This document shows, piece after piece, positions 42,266 through 51,375 of a stretch of DNA of 64,000 nucleotides. The stretch's first letter is position 1. The number at the start of each line of letters is the position of its first letter. The translations under genes were made by a program, and so were the position numbers. Under the pieces are notes generated by a model that saw nothing but the letters and a program-made list of their open reading frames with translations, was not told the origin of the DNA and did not search any database. The DNA comes from IDS-8 sp035304345 (lineage in GTDB: Bacteria; Pseudomonadota; Gammaproteobacteria; Steroidobacterales; Woeseiaceae): assembly GCA_035304345.1 (NCBI GenBank), contig DATGQE010000099.1, positions 1 to 64,000 of the forward strand, read 5' to 3'.

Positions 42266-45034
42266 ATGACCGAATCGAACCGTTCAGCGATCCGCCGCAA
42301 AGCGGCACTCGGACACTGCTTCGGAGGCCTCGTGTTCCTCCTGGCGTCCGGTGCCGCGCCGGCCCAGGTGGCGACGGCGGAACCGGAGGACGGCATCGAG
42401 GAAGTGCTCGTGACCGGATCCCGCATCGTACGCTCCGATGCGACCGCGCCGAGCCCCATCACCGTCGTCGGCGCCGAGCAGCTCCAGAAAGCCGGTACGC
42501 TGTCGATCACCGAGACGCTGCGCCAGGATCCGTCGATCGGCAGCCAGTCGGCCGGGCCGACTCTCACCATGCGCAACGCCGGGCGCCACAGCGTGGACCT
42601 GCGGAACCTGGGCGGCAGCCGCACCCTGACGCTCGTCAATGGCAAGCGCCTGCCGCTGTACTCCGACGTGCTCGGCAACTCCGGGCAGGACATCAGCGCC
42701 GTGCCGTCGGCGATGATCGGGCGCATCGAGATTCTCCGCGACGGCGCCTCCACGGCGTACGGCGCCGATGCCGTCGCCGGCGTGGTGAACATCATCCTCG
42801 ACGACGACTTCGACGGCGCGCAGCTCGAGGCCTATTCGGGCATCTCGACGCACGGCGACGGCGATGCCTACCGGCTGTCCGGCAAGATCGGTACCACCTT
42901 CGATCGCGGCGCGGTGATGTTCGTCGGCCACTATTCCAAGCAGAACGACATCTGGCTCTACGAGCGCGAGTGGGGCCGCAACGTCATCTCGTCGATCGGG
43001 GCGCAGGTGCGCGGGCGGGTCAACGGTCCCGGCGGTCTCGTCTACGGGGAGTCGGGCCAGGTCATCGCGTGCTATCCGCACGAAGGCGGCGCCACCAACC
43101 TCGCGCCGGACTGCCCGACCTACGACGCGAACCAGTACAGCCTGATCGGCGCTACCGAGCTGCGCAGCGTGGGCGGCCTCGTGCGCTACGACCTCGCCGA
43201 CTCCGTCACGCTCAGCGTCGACGCGTTCTACAGCAACCGGCTCGGCTCCAACAGCATCCCCGCGTCGCGCCAGCTCGACACCCGCAGCGTGATCGGGCCC
43301 TTTCCGAACGGATTCTCCATTCCCGCGACCAGCGCGGCGAACCCGTACGGGGAAGACGTCACGCTGTTCTGGCGGCCGTCGCAATACGGGCCGCAGACGA
43401 CCGATTCCGAGAACAACACCTACTGGGCGTCGCTCGGCCTGTCCGGCTCGCTCGGGGAGCGTTTCGACTGGGAGGTCTCGCACACCTACAGCCGCGCGAG
43501 CGGCTACTCCTCCCTGTCGAACGTGCCCAACGCCGTGCACCTCCGGCTGCTGCTCAACCCGGACGAGTGCGCACAGGACCCGCTCTGCGCGCCCGTCGGC
43601 GGCATCGACAGCCTCGCTGACCTCCTGTCGCAGGCGACGCCGCTCACGGATGCACAACGGGACTACCTGCTGCAGGAAACGACGAACTACAACGTGTTCG
43701 ACACGCAGCAGACGATCGCCACGATCGGCGGCGAGCTCTTCTCGCTGCCGGCCGGTGCCGTCGACGGCGTGATCGGCTACGAGCGGCGCGAGGAAAGCGG
43801 CGAGATGAGGCCGGATTCGCTCACCTCCTCCGGCGAGGCCGTCGGCAGCTTTGCTTTCCCCGGCGGCGGCAAGTACACCACCGACGAGGTGTTCGCGGAG
43901 GTGCAGGTTCCACTGCTGGCGGATGCTCCCGGCGTCTACGAGCTCGACCTCAACCTCCAGGGACGCTACTCGGATTTCTCCAACTTCGGCGGCGCGGATA
44001 CCTGGAAGGTCAGCGTCAACTATTCCCCGATCCGCGCAATGCGCTTGCGTGCGACGTACGGCACTTCTTTCCGCGCACCGGACATCCTCGACCTGTACGG
44101 CGGCGGCGTCGGCGCTACCGGCATCTTCCAGGATCCGTGCAACGCTTCCGGGCTGCGGTCGTCCAGCGCGCAGGTGGATGCGAACTGCGATGCCCTCGGC
44201 GTGCCCGAGGACTTCGAGCAGGCGCAGCCGAGCCTGCCCACCCGCGGCGGCGGCAACCCCGCCCTGGAGCCGGAAAACGGCAAGGCCTTCACGGTCGGCG
44301 TGGTCCTCACGCCGGACATCCTGTCGGGCTTCACGGCCAGCATCGACTACTACGATTTCGAGATCACGGACGCGATCTCCGGCGGGCAGCTCCAGCAGAA
44401 CATCAACGCCTGCTACAACGACCCGAACCTGATCTCGCGGGCCGCCGACATCAACGACATCTGCTACACGTTCGCGGATCGCGGACCCTCGGGCTCGCTG
44501 AACCGCGTGCTGAGCCGGTCCCTCAACATCGCCGAGCTTTCGACCTCCGGCATCGACCTGGCCGCGAACCTGCGGATCGACGACGTGGGGCCCGGCAGCC
44601 TCACGGTCGATGCGCGCATCTCGCACCTGCTCGAGTACGAAAGCGCCGGCGTCGATTACACCGGCCAGTTCGTCGGCTTCGTCGAGGGCGCCTCGAGCTA
44701 CCCCGAGTGGCGGGGCAACCTGACGGCACGGTACGACGTCGACGATTTCGCGTTCTCCTGGCGCACCAACTACGTCTCGGCGATGGACGACTTCTACGCG
44801 GGCGTCCTGTTCCCGGTGGACAACTTCCTGGGATACACCGGCACCCCCAGCTACTTCAGCCACGACCTGCTGGTGGACTGGTACCTCGACGACAGGGTGG
44901 AAATCTCGTTCGGCATGAACAACGTGTTCGACCGCGACCCGCCCTATGCCTTCGAAACCGCCCGCGGCACGCTGCCGACGACGTTCGACAACATCGGCCG
45001 CTACTTCTTCGGCACGCTGAGGTTCTCGTTCTGA
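42266..45034 (+). CDS. TonB-dependent outer-membrane receptor (module 3)
   Basis: A 922-residue receptor, of the same general type as the other two but more divergent. The signal peptide ends near APAQV, then IEEVLVTGSRIVRS, plug blocks ITETLRQDPSIG, SRTLTLVNGKRLPL and STAYGADAVAGVVNIILDDDF, and a barrel ending with aromatic GTLRFSF. It is shorter than receptors 1 and 2 and does not share their promoter sequence. The next gene, an S10 peptidase, starts 17 bp later, followed by an amidohydrolase and a class V PLP enzyme on the same strand; the four genes probably form an operon. This is the same functional set as elsewhere in the window, with S10 taking the M61 position. Confidence 0.93.
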   Translation: MTESNRSAIRRKAALGHCFGGLVFLLASGAAPAQVATAEPEDGIEEVLVTGSRIVRSDATAPSPITVVGAEQLQKAGTLSITETLRQDPSIGSQSAGPTLTMRNAGRHSVDLRNLGGSRTLTLVNGKRLPLYSDVLGNSGQDISAVPSAMIGRIEILRDGASTAYGADAVAGVVNIILDDDFDGAQLEAYSGISTHGDGDAYRLSGKIGTTFDRGAVMFVGHYSKQNDIWLYEREWGRNVISSIGAQVRGRVNGPGGLVYGESGQVIACYPHEGGATNLAPDCPTYDANQYSLIGATELRSVGGLVRYDLADSVTLSVDAFYSNRLGSNSIPASRQLDTRSVIGPFPNGFSIPATSAANPYGEDVTLFWRPSQYGPQTTDSENNTYWASLGLSGSLGERFDWEVSHTYSRASGYSSLSNVPNAVHLRLLLNPDECAQDPLCAPVGGIDSLADLLSQATPLTDAQRDYLLQETTNYNVFDTQQTIATIGGELFSLPAGAVDGVIGYERREESGEMRPDSLTSSGEAVGSFAFPGGGKYTTDEVFAEVQVPLLADAPGVYELDLNLQGRYSDFSNFGGADTWKVSVNYSPIRAMRLRATYGTSFRAPDILDLYGGGVGATGIFQDPCNASGLRSSSAQVDANCDALGVPEDFEQAQPSLPTRGGGNPALEPENGKAFTVGVVLTPDILSGFTASIDYYDFEITDAISGGQLQQNINACYNDPNLISRAADINDICYTFADRGPSGSLNRVLSRSLNIAELSTSGIDLAANLRIDDVGPGSLTVDARISHLLEYESAGVDYTGQFVGFVEGASSYPEWRGNLTARYDVDDFAFSWRTNYVSAMDDFYAGVLFPVDNFLGYTGTPSYFSHDLLVDWYLDDRVEISFGMNNVFDRDPPYAFETARGTLPTTFDNIGRYFFGTLRFSF

Positions 45035-45051
45035 GCGCCGAGGGGCAGCGC

Positions 45052-46578
45052 GTGCGACGGGCTGCAGCCGATCCGCGTCGCGGCCGGCGCCGGCTGTCCG
45101 GCGCGGCCATCCTGCTCCTCTCCCTGCCGGCCGCCGTGTCCGCGGCGGCCGGCAACGGGAGCGAGGGAGAAGACCCGGCGCCGCGCGCGTACGTCACCCG
45201 GCATGCGGGGACGTTCAACGGCACGCGGGTCGCCTACACCGCCAGTGTCGCGGAAACCCTGCTGCCGGGTGCCGCCGGTGACCGTTCCGCCAGCGTGTTC
45301 ACGATCTCGTACGTGGCGGACGACGTCAGGGACCCGGCCCGGCGGCCCGTGATCTTCATTTTCAACGGCGGCCCGGGCAGCTCCTCGGTGTACCTGCACA
45401 TGGGCGCGTTCGGGCCCAAGCGCGTGCCGTTGCCGGAGGACCTCGACGCCGGTTCTTCCGCGCCGTACCGGCTCGTGGACAACGACGCGACCTTGCTCGA
45501 CGTCGCGGACCTCGTGTTCCTGGACCCGCTCGAAACGGGCTTCAGCCGGATCTTCTCGGACGAGGACAGGCCGCGTTTCTATTCGACCGAAGGCGATGCC
45601 GCGTACCTTGCCGAAGTGATCAACCGCTGGGTGCGCGAGCATGGCCGGGAGGACTCGCCCAAGTACCTCATGGGCGAGAGCTACGGCACGATCCGCGCGC
45701 CGATGCTCGCCCGGGCGCTGTACGACAGCGAGTCGAGAACCGCCGTGAACGGCCTCATCCTGCTGGGTCCCGCGGTGACCCTCGGCGAAACCGCGACGCG
45801 GCCGGGCAACATCCTCGCGTACGCGCTGGCCGTGCCCTACATGGCGGCCACGGCCTGGTACCACGGGGTCGTGGACGGCGGGGGCGCCGGCTTCGAGGAC
45901 TTCCTGGACGAGGCACGGCGATTCGCGCTGACCGAGTACCTGCCGGCGCTCGCGCAGGGGCGCCTGTTGCCGCCGCCGCGGCAGCGGGAGATCGCCGCGA
46001 AGCTCGAGCGCTTCACCGGCGTGTCGGCCGCCTACTTCCTGCGCCACGAGCTCGCCATCAAGAAAACGGAATTCCGCTACGAGCTGCTGCGCGACCGCGG
46101 GCTCGTGCTCGGCGCGAACGACTCGCGCTACACCTCGCCGGCGCCCGGCGGGTTGCAGGGCGACGAGGCGGTCGATGCATCCTCCTGGGCGATACTCCCC
46201 GCCTACGTCGCGGGCCTGCAACGCCACCTGCGGCGCAACCTGGGCGTCGACCTGCCGCTCGACTACGTGGTGCACGACCGCAAAGCGTCGGCGAGCTGGA
46301 ACTGGGGGCGACCGGCTTCGCCGTTCGCCGACTTCAGCTGGGCGGGCGTGCTGTCCGCGCTCATGAAAGGGAACCCGGCCATGCGCGTGTTCTACGGCGT
46401 CGGCTACTACGATCCGCTGACGACGATCGGGGCCGCCGAGTACACGGTGGCGCGCGCCGATTACCCGCTGGAGCGCGTCGAGCTCGAGTACTACCACGGC
46501 GGGCACATGATGTACGTGGACGAGCAGAGCTTCCGGAAGCTGGCCGCCGACGTCCGGCGCTTCATCGGCGGCACCTGA
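45052..46578 (+). CDS. S10-family serine carboxypeptidase-like peptidase, secreted (paralogue 4)
   Basis: A 508-residue exported peptidase. The frame is open far upstream inside the receptor gene, but GTG 45052 has GAGGGG seven bases before it and gives a normal signal (arginine-rich n-region, then AAILLLSLPAAVSAAA). Active-site blocks are FNGGPGSSSV, the nucleophile in MGESYGT, Asp in GVGYYDPLTT and His in YHGGHMMYV. In the position where paralogues 2 and 3 have FDPAGTGFSR or FDPPGTGFSR it has LDPLETGFSR. It lies directly between TonB receptor 3 and an amidohydrolase gene, so its peptides are probably those imported by that receptor. Confidence 0.88.
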   Translation: MRRAAADPRRGRRRLSGAAILLLSLPAAVSAAAGNGSEGEDPAPRAYVTRHAGTFNGTRVAYTASVAETLLPGAAGDRSASVFTISYVADDVRDPARRPVIFIFNGGPGSSSVYLHMGAFGPKRVPLPEDLDAGSSAPYRLVDNDATLLDVADLVFLDPLETGFSRIFSDEDRPRFYSTEGDAAYLAEVINRWVREHGREDSPKYLMGESYGTIRAPMLARALYDSESRTAVNGLILLGPAVTLGETATRPGNILAYALAVPYMAATAWYHGVVDGGGAGFEDFLDEARRFALTEYLPALAQGRLLPPPRQREIAAKLERFTGVSAAYFLRHELAIKKTEFRYELLRDRGLVLGANDSRYTSPAPGGLQGDEAVDASSWAILPAYVAGLQRHLRRNLGVDLPLDYVVHDRKASASWNWGRPASPFADFSWAGVLSALMKGNPAMRVFYGVGYYDPLTTIGAAEYTVARADYPLERVELEYYHGGHMMYVDEQSFRKLAADVRRFIGGT

Positions 46579-46609
46579 GCGGGCGGCCGGTTACGAATCG
46601 GGAGGAATC

Positions 46610-48664
46610 ATGAGCCAGGGTCGAATTGCCACCGGGATTGCCGGCACGATCGCCGCCCTCGTCATGGCCGCGGCGGCGCAGGCCGAGCCGAACCGCCTGT
46701 CGGTGCTCGCCGGCGGCGAGATCGTCGGCGAGGCCGCGATCTCCACGCACGGCGATCGCGTCGAGATCGACTACCGGGTCAGCAACAACGGGCGCGGCCC
46801 GAAAGTGAAGGAAGAGGTCACGCTCGGTCCCGACGGGCTCCCCGTGGAGTGGACGGTCCGCGGCACGTCCACGTTCGGCTCGGAGATCGACGAGGCGTTC
46901 GCGTGGCGCGACGGCATTGCCACCTGGCGCAGCCAGGCGGACGAGGGCAGGGTCCGTGCCGCGAGCGCGCCGCTGTACGTCGTCAACGACGGCAGCCCGT
47001 GGGCGCTGGAGCTTTACGTGCGCAAGCTGCTCGAGGACCCGGATCGCCGGATCGACGTGCTTCCCGGGGGCGCGCTGCGACTCGAGGCGCTCGGGGACGA
47101 GGTGCTGGGAGAAGGCGAACAGGCGGTGACCGGCTCGGTGTACCGGCTGAACGGGCTGAACCTCGACCCGGCGTACGTGATGCTGGACGCGGAGGGCCGG
47201 CTGTTCGCCGACTTCACCGCGAAATCCGTGACCGTGCGCGCCGGGTACGAGCGGCACGAAGCGACGCTCAAGCAGCTTGCGGCCGATCTCGAGACCGAGC
47301 GCGTGCGCGAGTTGCAACAGGCGCTGGCACACCGCTTCGACCGGCCGGTGCAGTTCCGCAACGTCCGCGTGTTCGATCCCGTGGCCGCCCGCACGGGGCC
47401 GCCGGTCTCGGTGGTCGTCTACGACGACGAGGTCGTGATGGTGTCGCCGGACGCGGACCCGATCCCCGGTGCCGTCGTCGTGGACGGCGAAGGCGGAACG
47501 CTGGTGCCCGGGCTGCACGACATGCATTCGCATAGCGGCCTGACGACCGGGCTCTACTACCTCGCGGCCGGCGTCACCTCCGTGCGCGACATGGGTAACG
47601 ACAACGACGTGCTGCTCCCGCTCAAGCGCCGCATCGACTCCGGGGAGCTTCCCGGCCCGCGCATCGTCCCGGCCGGGTTCATCGAGGGACGCAGCCCGCA
47701 TTCGGCGCGCAACGGCGTCATCCCGGAGACGGTCGAGGAGGCGCTGGAGGCCGTGCGCTGGTACGCGCGGCACGGGTACCGGCAGGTGAAGCTCTACAAC
47801 TCGATGAACCCGGAGTGGGTGCCGGCGATCGCCGCGGAGGCGCACCGGCTGGGCCTCGGCGTGAGCGGTCACGTCCCGGCGTTCACGTCGCCCGACGAGA
47901 TGATTCTCGCCGGGTACGACGACATCGCGCACATCAACCAGCTCATGCTCGGCTGGCTCATCGAGCCGGGCGAGGACACGCGGACACCGCTGCGGCTCAC
48001 GGCCATGGCCCGCGCCGCCGGTCTCGACCTCGACGGCGCGAAGGTGCGCCGCACGGTCGAGCTGATGCGGGAGCACGGGGTGGCACAGGACACGACGGCC
48101 GTCATCCTCGAGCGGCTCATGCTCAGCCGGGCGCGGGAGATCCCGCCGGGCGCGGTCGACTACCTCGAGCACCTGCCGATCGGCTACCAGCGCTATCGCA
48201 AGCGCACCTACGTTCCGCTCGAGGCGGAGGGCCAGGACGCGGAGTACCGCAAGGCGTTCGAGACCCTGCTCGGCACGCTGCGATTGCTGCACGAAAGCGG
48301 CATCCGGCTCCTGCCCGGCACCGACGACAGGACCGGCTTCACGGTGCACCGCGAGCTCGAGCTCTACGTGATGGCGGGCATTCCGGCAGGCGAGGCCCTG
48401 CGGCTGGCGACGCTGGGGTGCGAGACCTACTTCGGCCGCGACCACCTCCTCGGCACGATCGAACGCGGCAAGCTCGCGGACTTCTTCCTCGTCGAGGGCG
48501 ATCCTGCCGCCGACATCAGGGCGATCAAGCGTATTCGCATGGTCGTCAAGGGCGGCACGATCTACTACCCGAGCGAGATCTACCGCGCGCTCGACATCGA
48601 GCCGTTCGCCGCGCCGCCGCCGGTGACCGTGCCGGAGGACGCGAGGGCAGCGGCGGGCGGCTGA
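46610..48664 (+). CDS. Amidohydrolase-superfamily enzyme with a novel N-terminal domain, secreted (paralogue 2)
   Basis: A 684-residue close paralogue of the protein at 28973-31003. The signal peptide ends near AAQA. Residues about 28-235 are the same unnamed beta-rich domain (VLAGGEIVGEA, VSNNGRGPKV, VVNDGSPWALELY), and the amidohydrolase half has the metal ligands in LHDMHSHS, SGHVPAF and IAHINQ and the catalytic Asp in GTDDRTG. GGGAGG stands before the ATG. Conservation of both halves and of the junction between two distant operons shows the fusion is a stable unit. Likely a periplasmic dipeptidase or amide hydrolase. Confidence 0.87.
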   Translation: MSQGRIATGIAGTIAALVMAAAAQAEPNRLSVLAGGEIVGEAAISTHGDRVEIDYRVSNNGRGPKVKEEVTLGPDGLPVEWTVRGTSTFGSEIDEAFAWRDGIATWRSQADEGRVRAASAPLYVVNDGSPWALELYVRKLLEDPDRRIDVLPGGALRLEALGDEVLGEGEQAVTGSVYRLNGLNLDPAYVMLDAEGRLFADFTAKSVTVRAGYERHEATLKQLAADLETERVRELQQALAHRFDRPVQFRNVRVFDPVAARTGPPVSVVVYDDEVVMVSPDADPIPGAVVVDGEGGTLVPGLHDMHSHSGLTTGLYYLAAGVTSVRDMGNDNDVLLPLKRRIDSGELPGPRIVPAGFIEGRSPHSARNGVIPETVEEALEAVRWYARHGYRQVKLYNSMNPEWVPAIAAEAHRLGLGVSGHVPAFTSPDEMILAGYDDIAHINQLMLGWLIEPGEDTRTPLRLTAMARAAGLDLDGAKVRRTVELMREHGVAQDTTAVILERLMLSRAREIPPGAVDYLEHLPIGYQRYRKRTYVPLEAEGQDAEYRKAFETLLGTLRLLHESGIRLLPGTDDRTGFTVHRELELYVMAGIPAGEALRLATLGCETYFGRDHLLGTIERGKLADFFLVEGDPAADIRAIKRIRMVVKGGTIYYPSEIYRALDIEPFAAPPPVTVPEDARAAAGG

Positions 48665-48710
48665 CCGACGACCGGCTGCCCCATCGCGAGACCGGCCCCT
48701 CGAGCCACCC

Positions 48711-49793
48711 ATGTCGTCCGGCATCCAGGCGATTCGCCGCGCGTTTCCGTTCCTCGCGGAGAATCTCTACTTCAACACCGCGGCCGTCGGCCTGTGCCCG
48801 GACGGCTTCGGCGCCGCCGCCGCGCATTATTTCGACGAGATCAGGAGCCGCGGCTACACGGCGCGCCGGCTCTGGCGCGATTTCGAGCACGACACCGCGC
48901 ACCGCCTGGCGCGCCTCCTCGAGGTGCCGCGCGAGGACGTCTCCTTCACGAGCAGCACGACCGAGGCGCTCAACCTCGTGGCGCGCAGCCTGCGCCTCTC
49001 GCCCGGCGACCGCGTCGTGTTCGCGGCCGACGATTTCCCTTCCGTGAGGCTGGCCTGGGAGGGCTGGCGCCGGGCGGGCGTGGACCTCGTGTCCCTGCCG
49101 ATCGCGGACGAGACGCGGCGTACCGATGCGCTGGCCGCCGCCGTCGACGCACGGACGAAGGTGCTGTGCGTGTCGCACGTGCACTGGAACACCGGCACGC
49201 GGCTCGACCTGCCGCGGCTCGCCGCCGCGTGCTCGCGGCATGGGGCGCTGCTGGTCGTGGACGGTGCCCAGGCGGTCGGGGCCGTGGAGGTCGACGCCTC
49301 CTGCGCGGACGTCTATGCAGGCCCGACCTTCAAATGGCTCCTCGCCGACTTCGGGCTCGGTTTCCTCGTCGTCCGCCGCGAGTTGCGGGAGCGGCTCGAG
49401 CCCGTCTTCCTGGGTTACGCCAATGAGCCGCCTGCACGCTCGTTGCGGTATTCACACCTCAATCATTCCGCGATCGGGATGCTCGGCAGGTCGCTCGAGT
49501 ATCTCGAGAGCGTCGGCTGGCCGCTGGTGCTCGGCCGGGTGGCCGCGCTGGCGGACCGGCTCAGCACCGGGCTGGACGCGGCCGGCTGGCGCGTCCTCAC
49601 CCCCCGCGACCGGCGTGCGGGCATCGTGTCCATCGCGCATGCGGAGCCCGGCGTGCTCACCGCGCGCCTCGAGGAGCGGCGGTGCTTCGCCGAGCCCCGC
49701 GAGGGCCTCGTGCGGTTTTCCACCCACTTCTACAACTCGGAAGAGGACGTCGACCGCCTGCTCGACCTGCTGGAGCAGGTCCGCCGCCGCTGA
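48711..49793 (+). CDS. Class V aminotransferase-fold PLP enzyme, cytoplasmic
   Basis: A 360-residue PLP enzyme of the cysteine desulfurase/isopenicillin-N epimerase group. The lysine is in GPTFKWLLADFGLGF, with Asp in LLVVDGAQAVG and a His/Gln region around VSHVHWNTG. It has no signal peptide, in contrast to the Tat-exported paralogue at 18099-19352, with which it shares the KWL-ADFGLGFL block. It follows the amidohydrolase by 46 bp on the same strand. The pairing suggests action on an amino acid released from the imported peptide, by racemisation, elimination or desulfuration; the reaction cannot be chosen from sequence alone. Confidence 0.87.
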   Translation: MSSGIQAIRRAFPFLAENLYFNTAAVGLCPDGFGAAAAHYFDEIRSRGYTARRLWRDFEHDTAHRLARLLEVPREDVSFTSSTTEALNLVARSLRLSPGDRVVFAADDFPSVRLAWEGWRRAGVDLVSLPIADETRRTDALAAAVDARTKVLCVSHVHWNTGTRLDLPRLAAACSRHGALLVVDGAQAVGAVEVDASCADVYAGPTFKWLLADFGLGFLVVRRELRERLEPVFLGYANEPPARSLRYSHLNHSAIGMLGRSLEYLESVGWPLVLGRVAALADRLSTGLDAAGWRVLTPRDRRAGIVSIAHAEPGVLTARLEERRCFAEPREGLVRFSTHFYNSEEDVDRLLDLLEQVRRR

Positions 49794-49807
49794 GCCTCGG
49801 GCTGCGC

Positions 49808-51223
49808 TCAGCGCAGCCGGACGTAGCCGGTTTCGTTCCGGATCTCGATTTCCGTGCCGAACTGCGCCGAGTATTCCCTGATCCGCCCGAGGATGCGCCG
49901 CGCCGGCTCGCCCGTGGCGAGCGTCGGAAAACCGCGGTGCTTCGGCGCGCGCTCCTGGTGCAGGTCGAGCGGGTACAGGCGTATCTCGCTCGCGACGCCG
50001 CCTTCCCAGGTGACGACGGGGAGAATGCTCTCGTACCACTCCCGCGGCAGGTGCGCGAACCGCGCCTGGTGGTAGTCCACGTACGTCGCTGGCTCCGGGT
50101 CGAGCCCGAGCTCCTCGAGCACGTCCCGGTTTGCCGCGTGGAACAGGTCGAGCTGGAAGAACAGGCTGGCGAGGCCGTAGAAGATCGGTTTTCCCTTGTA
50201 GATTTCGATGCCGCGCACCTCGTGCTGGCCGTGCGCGATGACGACGTCGGCACCGGCGTCGATGACCTCGCGGAACAGCACCGGCAGGAAATCGGCCGGT
50301 GCCGGATCCGTTGCCGCGCCGGACGCCGTCTCGTGCGCGTGGATCGAGAAGATCGTGAAGTCCGATGTCTGCTTCGCGCCCCGCACGGCCTTCAGGATCT
50401 CGAAGTGATCGTACGGGTTCATGCGGTACTTGAGGCCGTGGTCCGGTGACGCGCGGAACACCTGGCCGAGCAGGTACACGTCGCCTTCGCGCGTTACCGC
50501 GGGTCCATGGCGGCGCGCGATGCGCCGCAACACGTCGAGCTCGTCGGGGGCGACCAGGATGACCCGCTCCGTCCTGAGCGCGCTGATGCCCGGGCGGCCG
50601 GGCGCCTCGCCGACGGCGAGCCCCGCGCGGGCGCTGGGCGGGAAGGTGGACGCCGTTGCCACCAGCGCGACCCTCCCGAACGGCGTTTCCAGGTAAGCCG
50701 GGGCGCGGGCGGCCGCCCGGTTCCGGCCGCTGCCCGCGTGCGCGATGCCCGCGGCGTCGAGCAGCCTGGACGTTTCCTGCATGCCCTCGACACCCCAGTC
50801 CAGGGCGTGATTGTTCGCGCGCGACACAATGTCGATGCCCATGCGCTTCAGGTCGCGGGCGACCGCGGCGTCGGCCGTCGGGTTCCCGCCGCCGTTCTCG
50901 GCGGCCGGGTAGCCCGTGAACGTCGCCTCGTCGATGATCGTCATCTCGAGATTGGCGAACGTGGCGGCGGAGGATCGCAGGATTTCCGCCACCGCCTCGA
51001 ACTGCGGGTCCCGGAGATCCGTCTGCGGCCGCCCGAAAATGAGATCGCCCCCGGCGGCGAGCGTGAACCCGTCGCGGATCGTCGCCTCGATCGTGGGTGC
51101 GCGGAGCTGGGAGCGCGGATCCGGGGCCGCGCCCCGTGCGGCCTGCATCCATGCTCCCGCGAGCACGAGCAGGCAGGTGACGGCGATCGTACCGCCGGCC
51201 CGTCGCGATCTCCCGATGTCCAT
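49808..51223 (-). CDS. CapA-family (PgsA-like metallophosphatase) exported protein
   Basis: A 471-residue protein with an N-terminal signal or anchor (residues about 10-32) and a CapA domain: AAGGDLIFGRP, ATFANLEMTI, RANNHALDWG and VIAHGQHEVRG are the conserved metallophosphatase-type blocks. CapA proteins take part in poly-gamma-glutamate capsule synthesis or export, but many homologues outside capsule operons have unknown roles. GGGGGAAG precedes the ATG. No capB/capC partners are present. It is convergent with the class V PLP gene (14-bp gap) and downstream of norD on the same strand, 152 bp apart. Function in this genome is uncertain. Confidence 0.85.
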   Translation of the reverse strand: MDIGRSRRAGGTIAVTCLLVLAGAWMQAARGAAPDPRSQLRAPTIEATIRDGFTLAAGGDLIFGRPQTDLRDPQFEAVAEILRSSAATFANLEMTIIDEATFTGYPAAENGGGNPTADAAVARDLKRMGIDIVSRANNHALDWGVEGMQETSRLLDAAGIAHAGSGRNRAAARAPAYLETPFGRVALVATASTFPPSARAGLAVGEAPGRPGISALRTERVILVAPDELDVLRRIARRHGPAVTREGDVYLLGQVFRASPDHGLKYRMNPYDHFEILKAVRGAKQTSDFTIFSIHAHETASGAATDPAPADFLPVLFREVIDAGADVVIAHGQHEVRGIEIYKGKPIFYGLASLFFQLDLFHAANRDVLEELGLDPEPATYVDYHQARFAHLPREWYESILPVVTWEGGVASEIRLYPLDLHQERAPKHRGFPTLATGEPARRILGRIREYSAQFGTEIEIRNETGYVRLR

Positions 51224-51375
51224 GCAGCTTCCCCCGTGTCCGTTGCGCGCAATGCGAGGTCGCCGGTCGTGCGACCTGCAACGTCCATAACGTCCGCCGG
51301 GTGCAAGGGGCAAGCGCAACGGGACAAGAGTCCATGCGGCGCATGCAAAAGTGCAAATGGATGGCGGCGGTCGCC

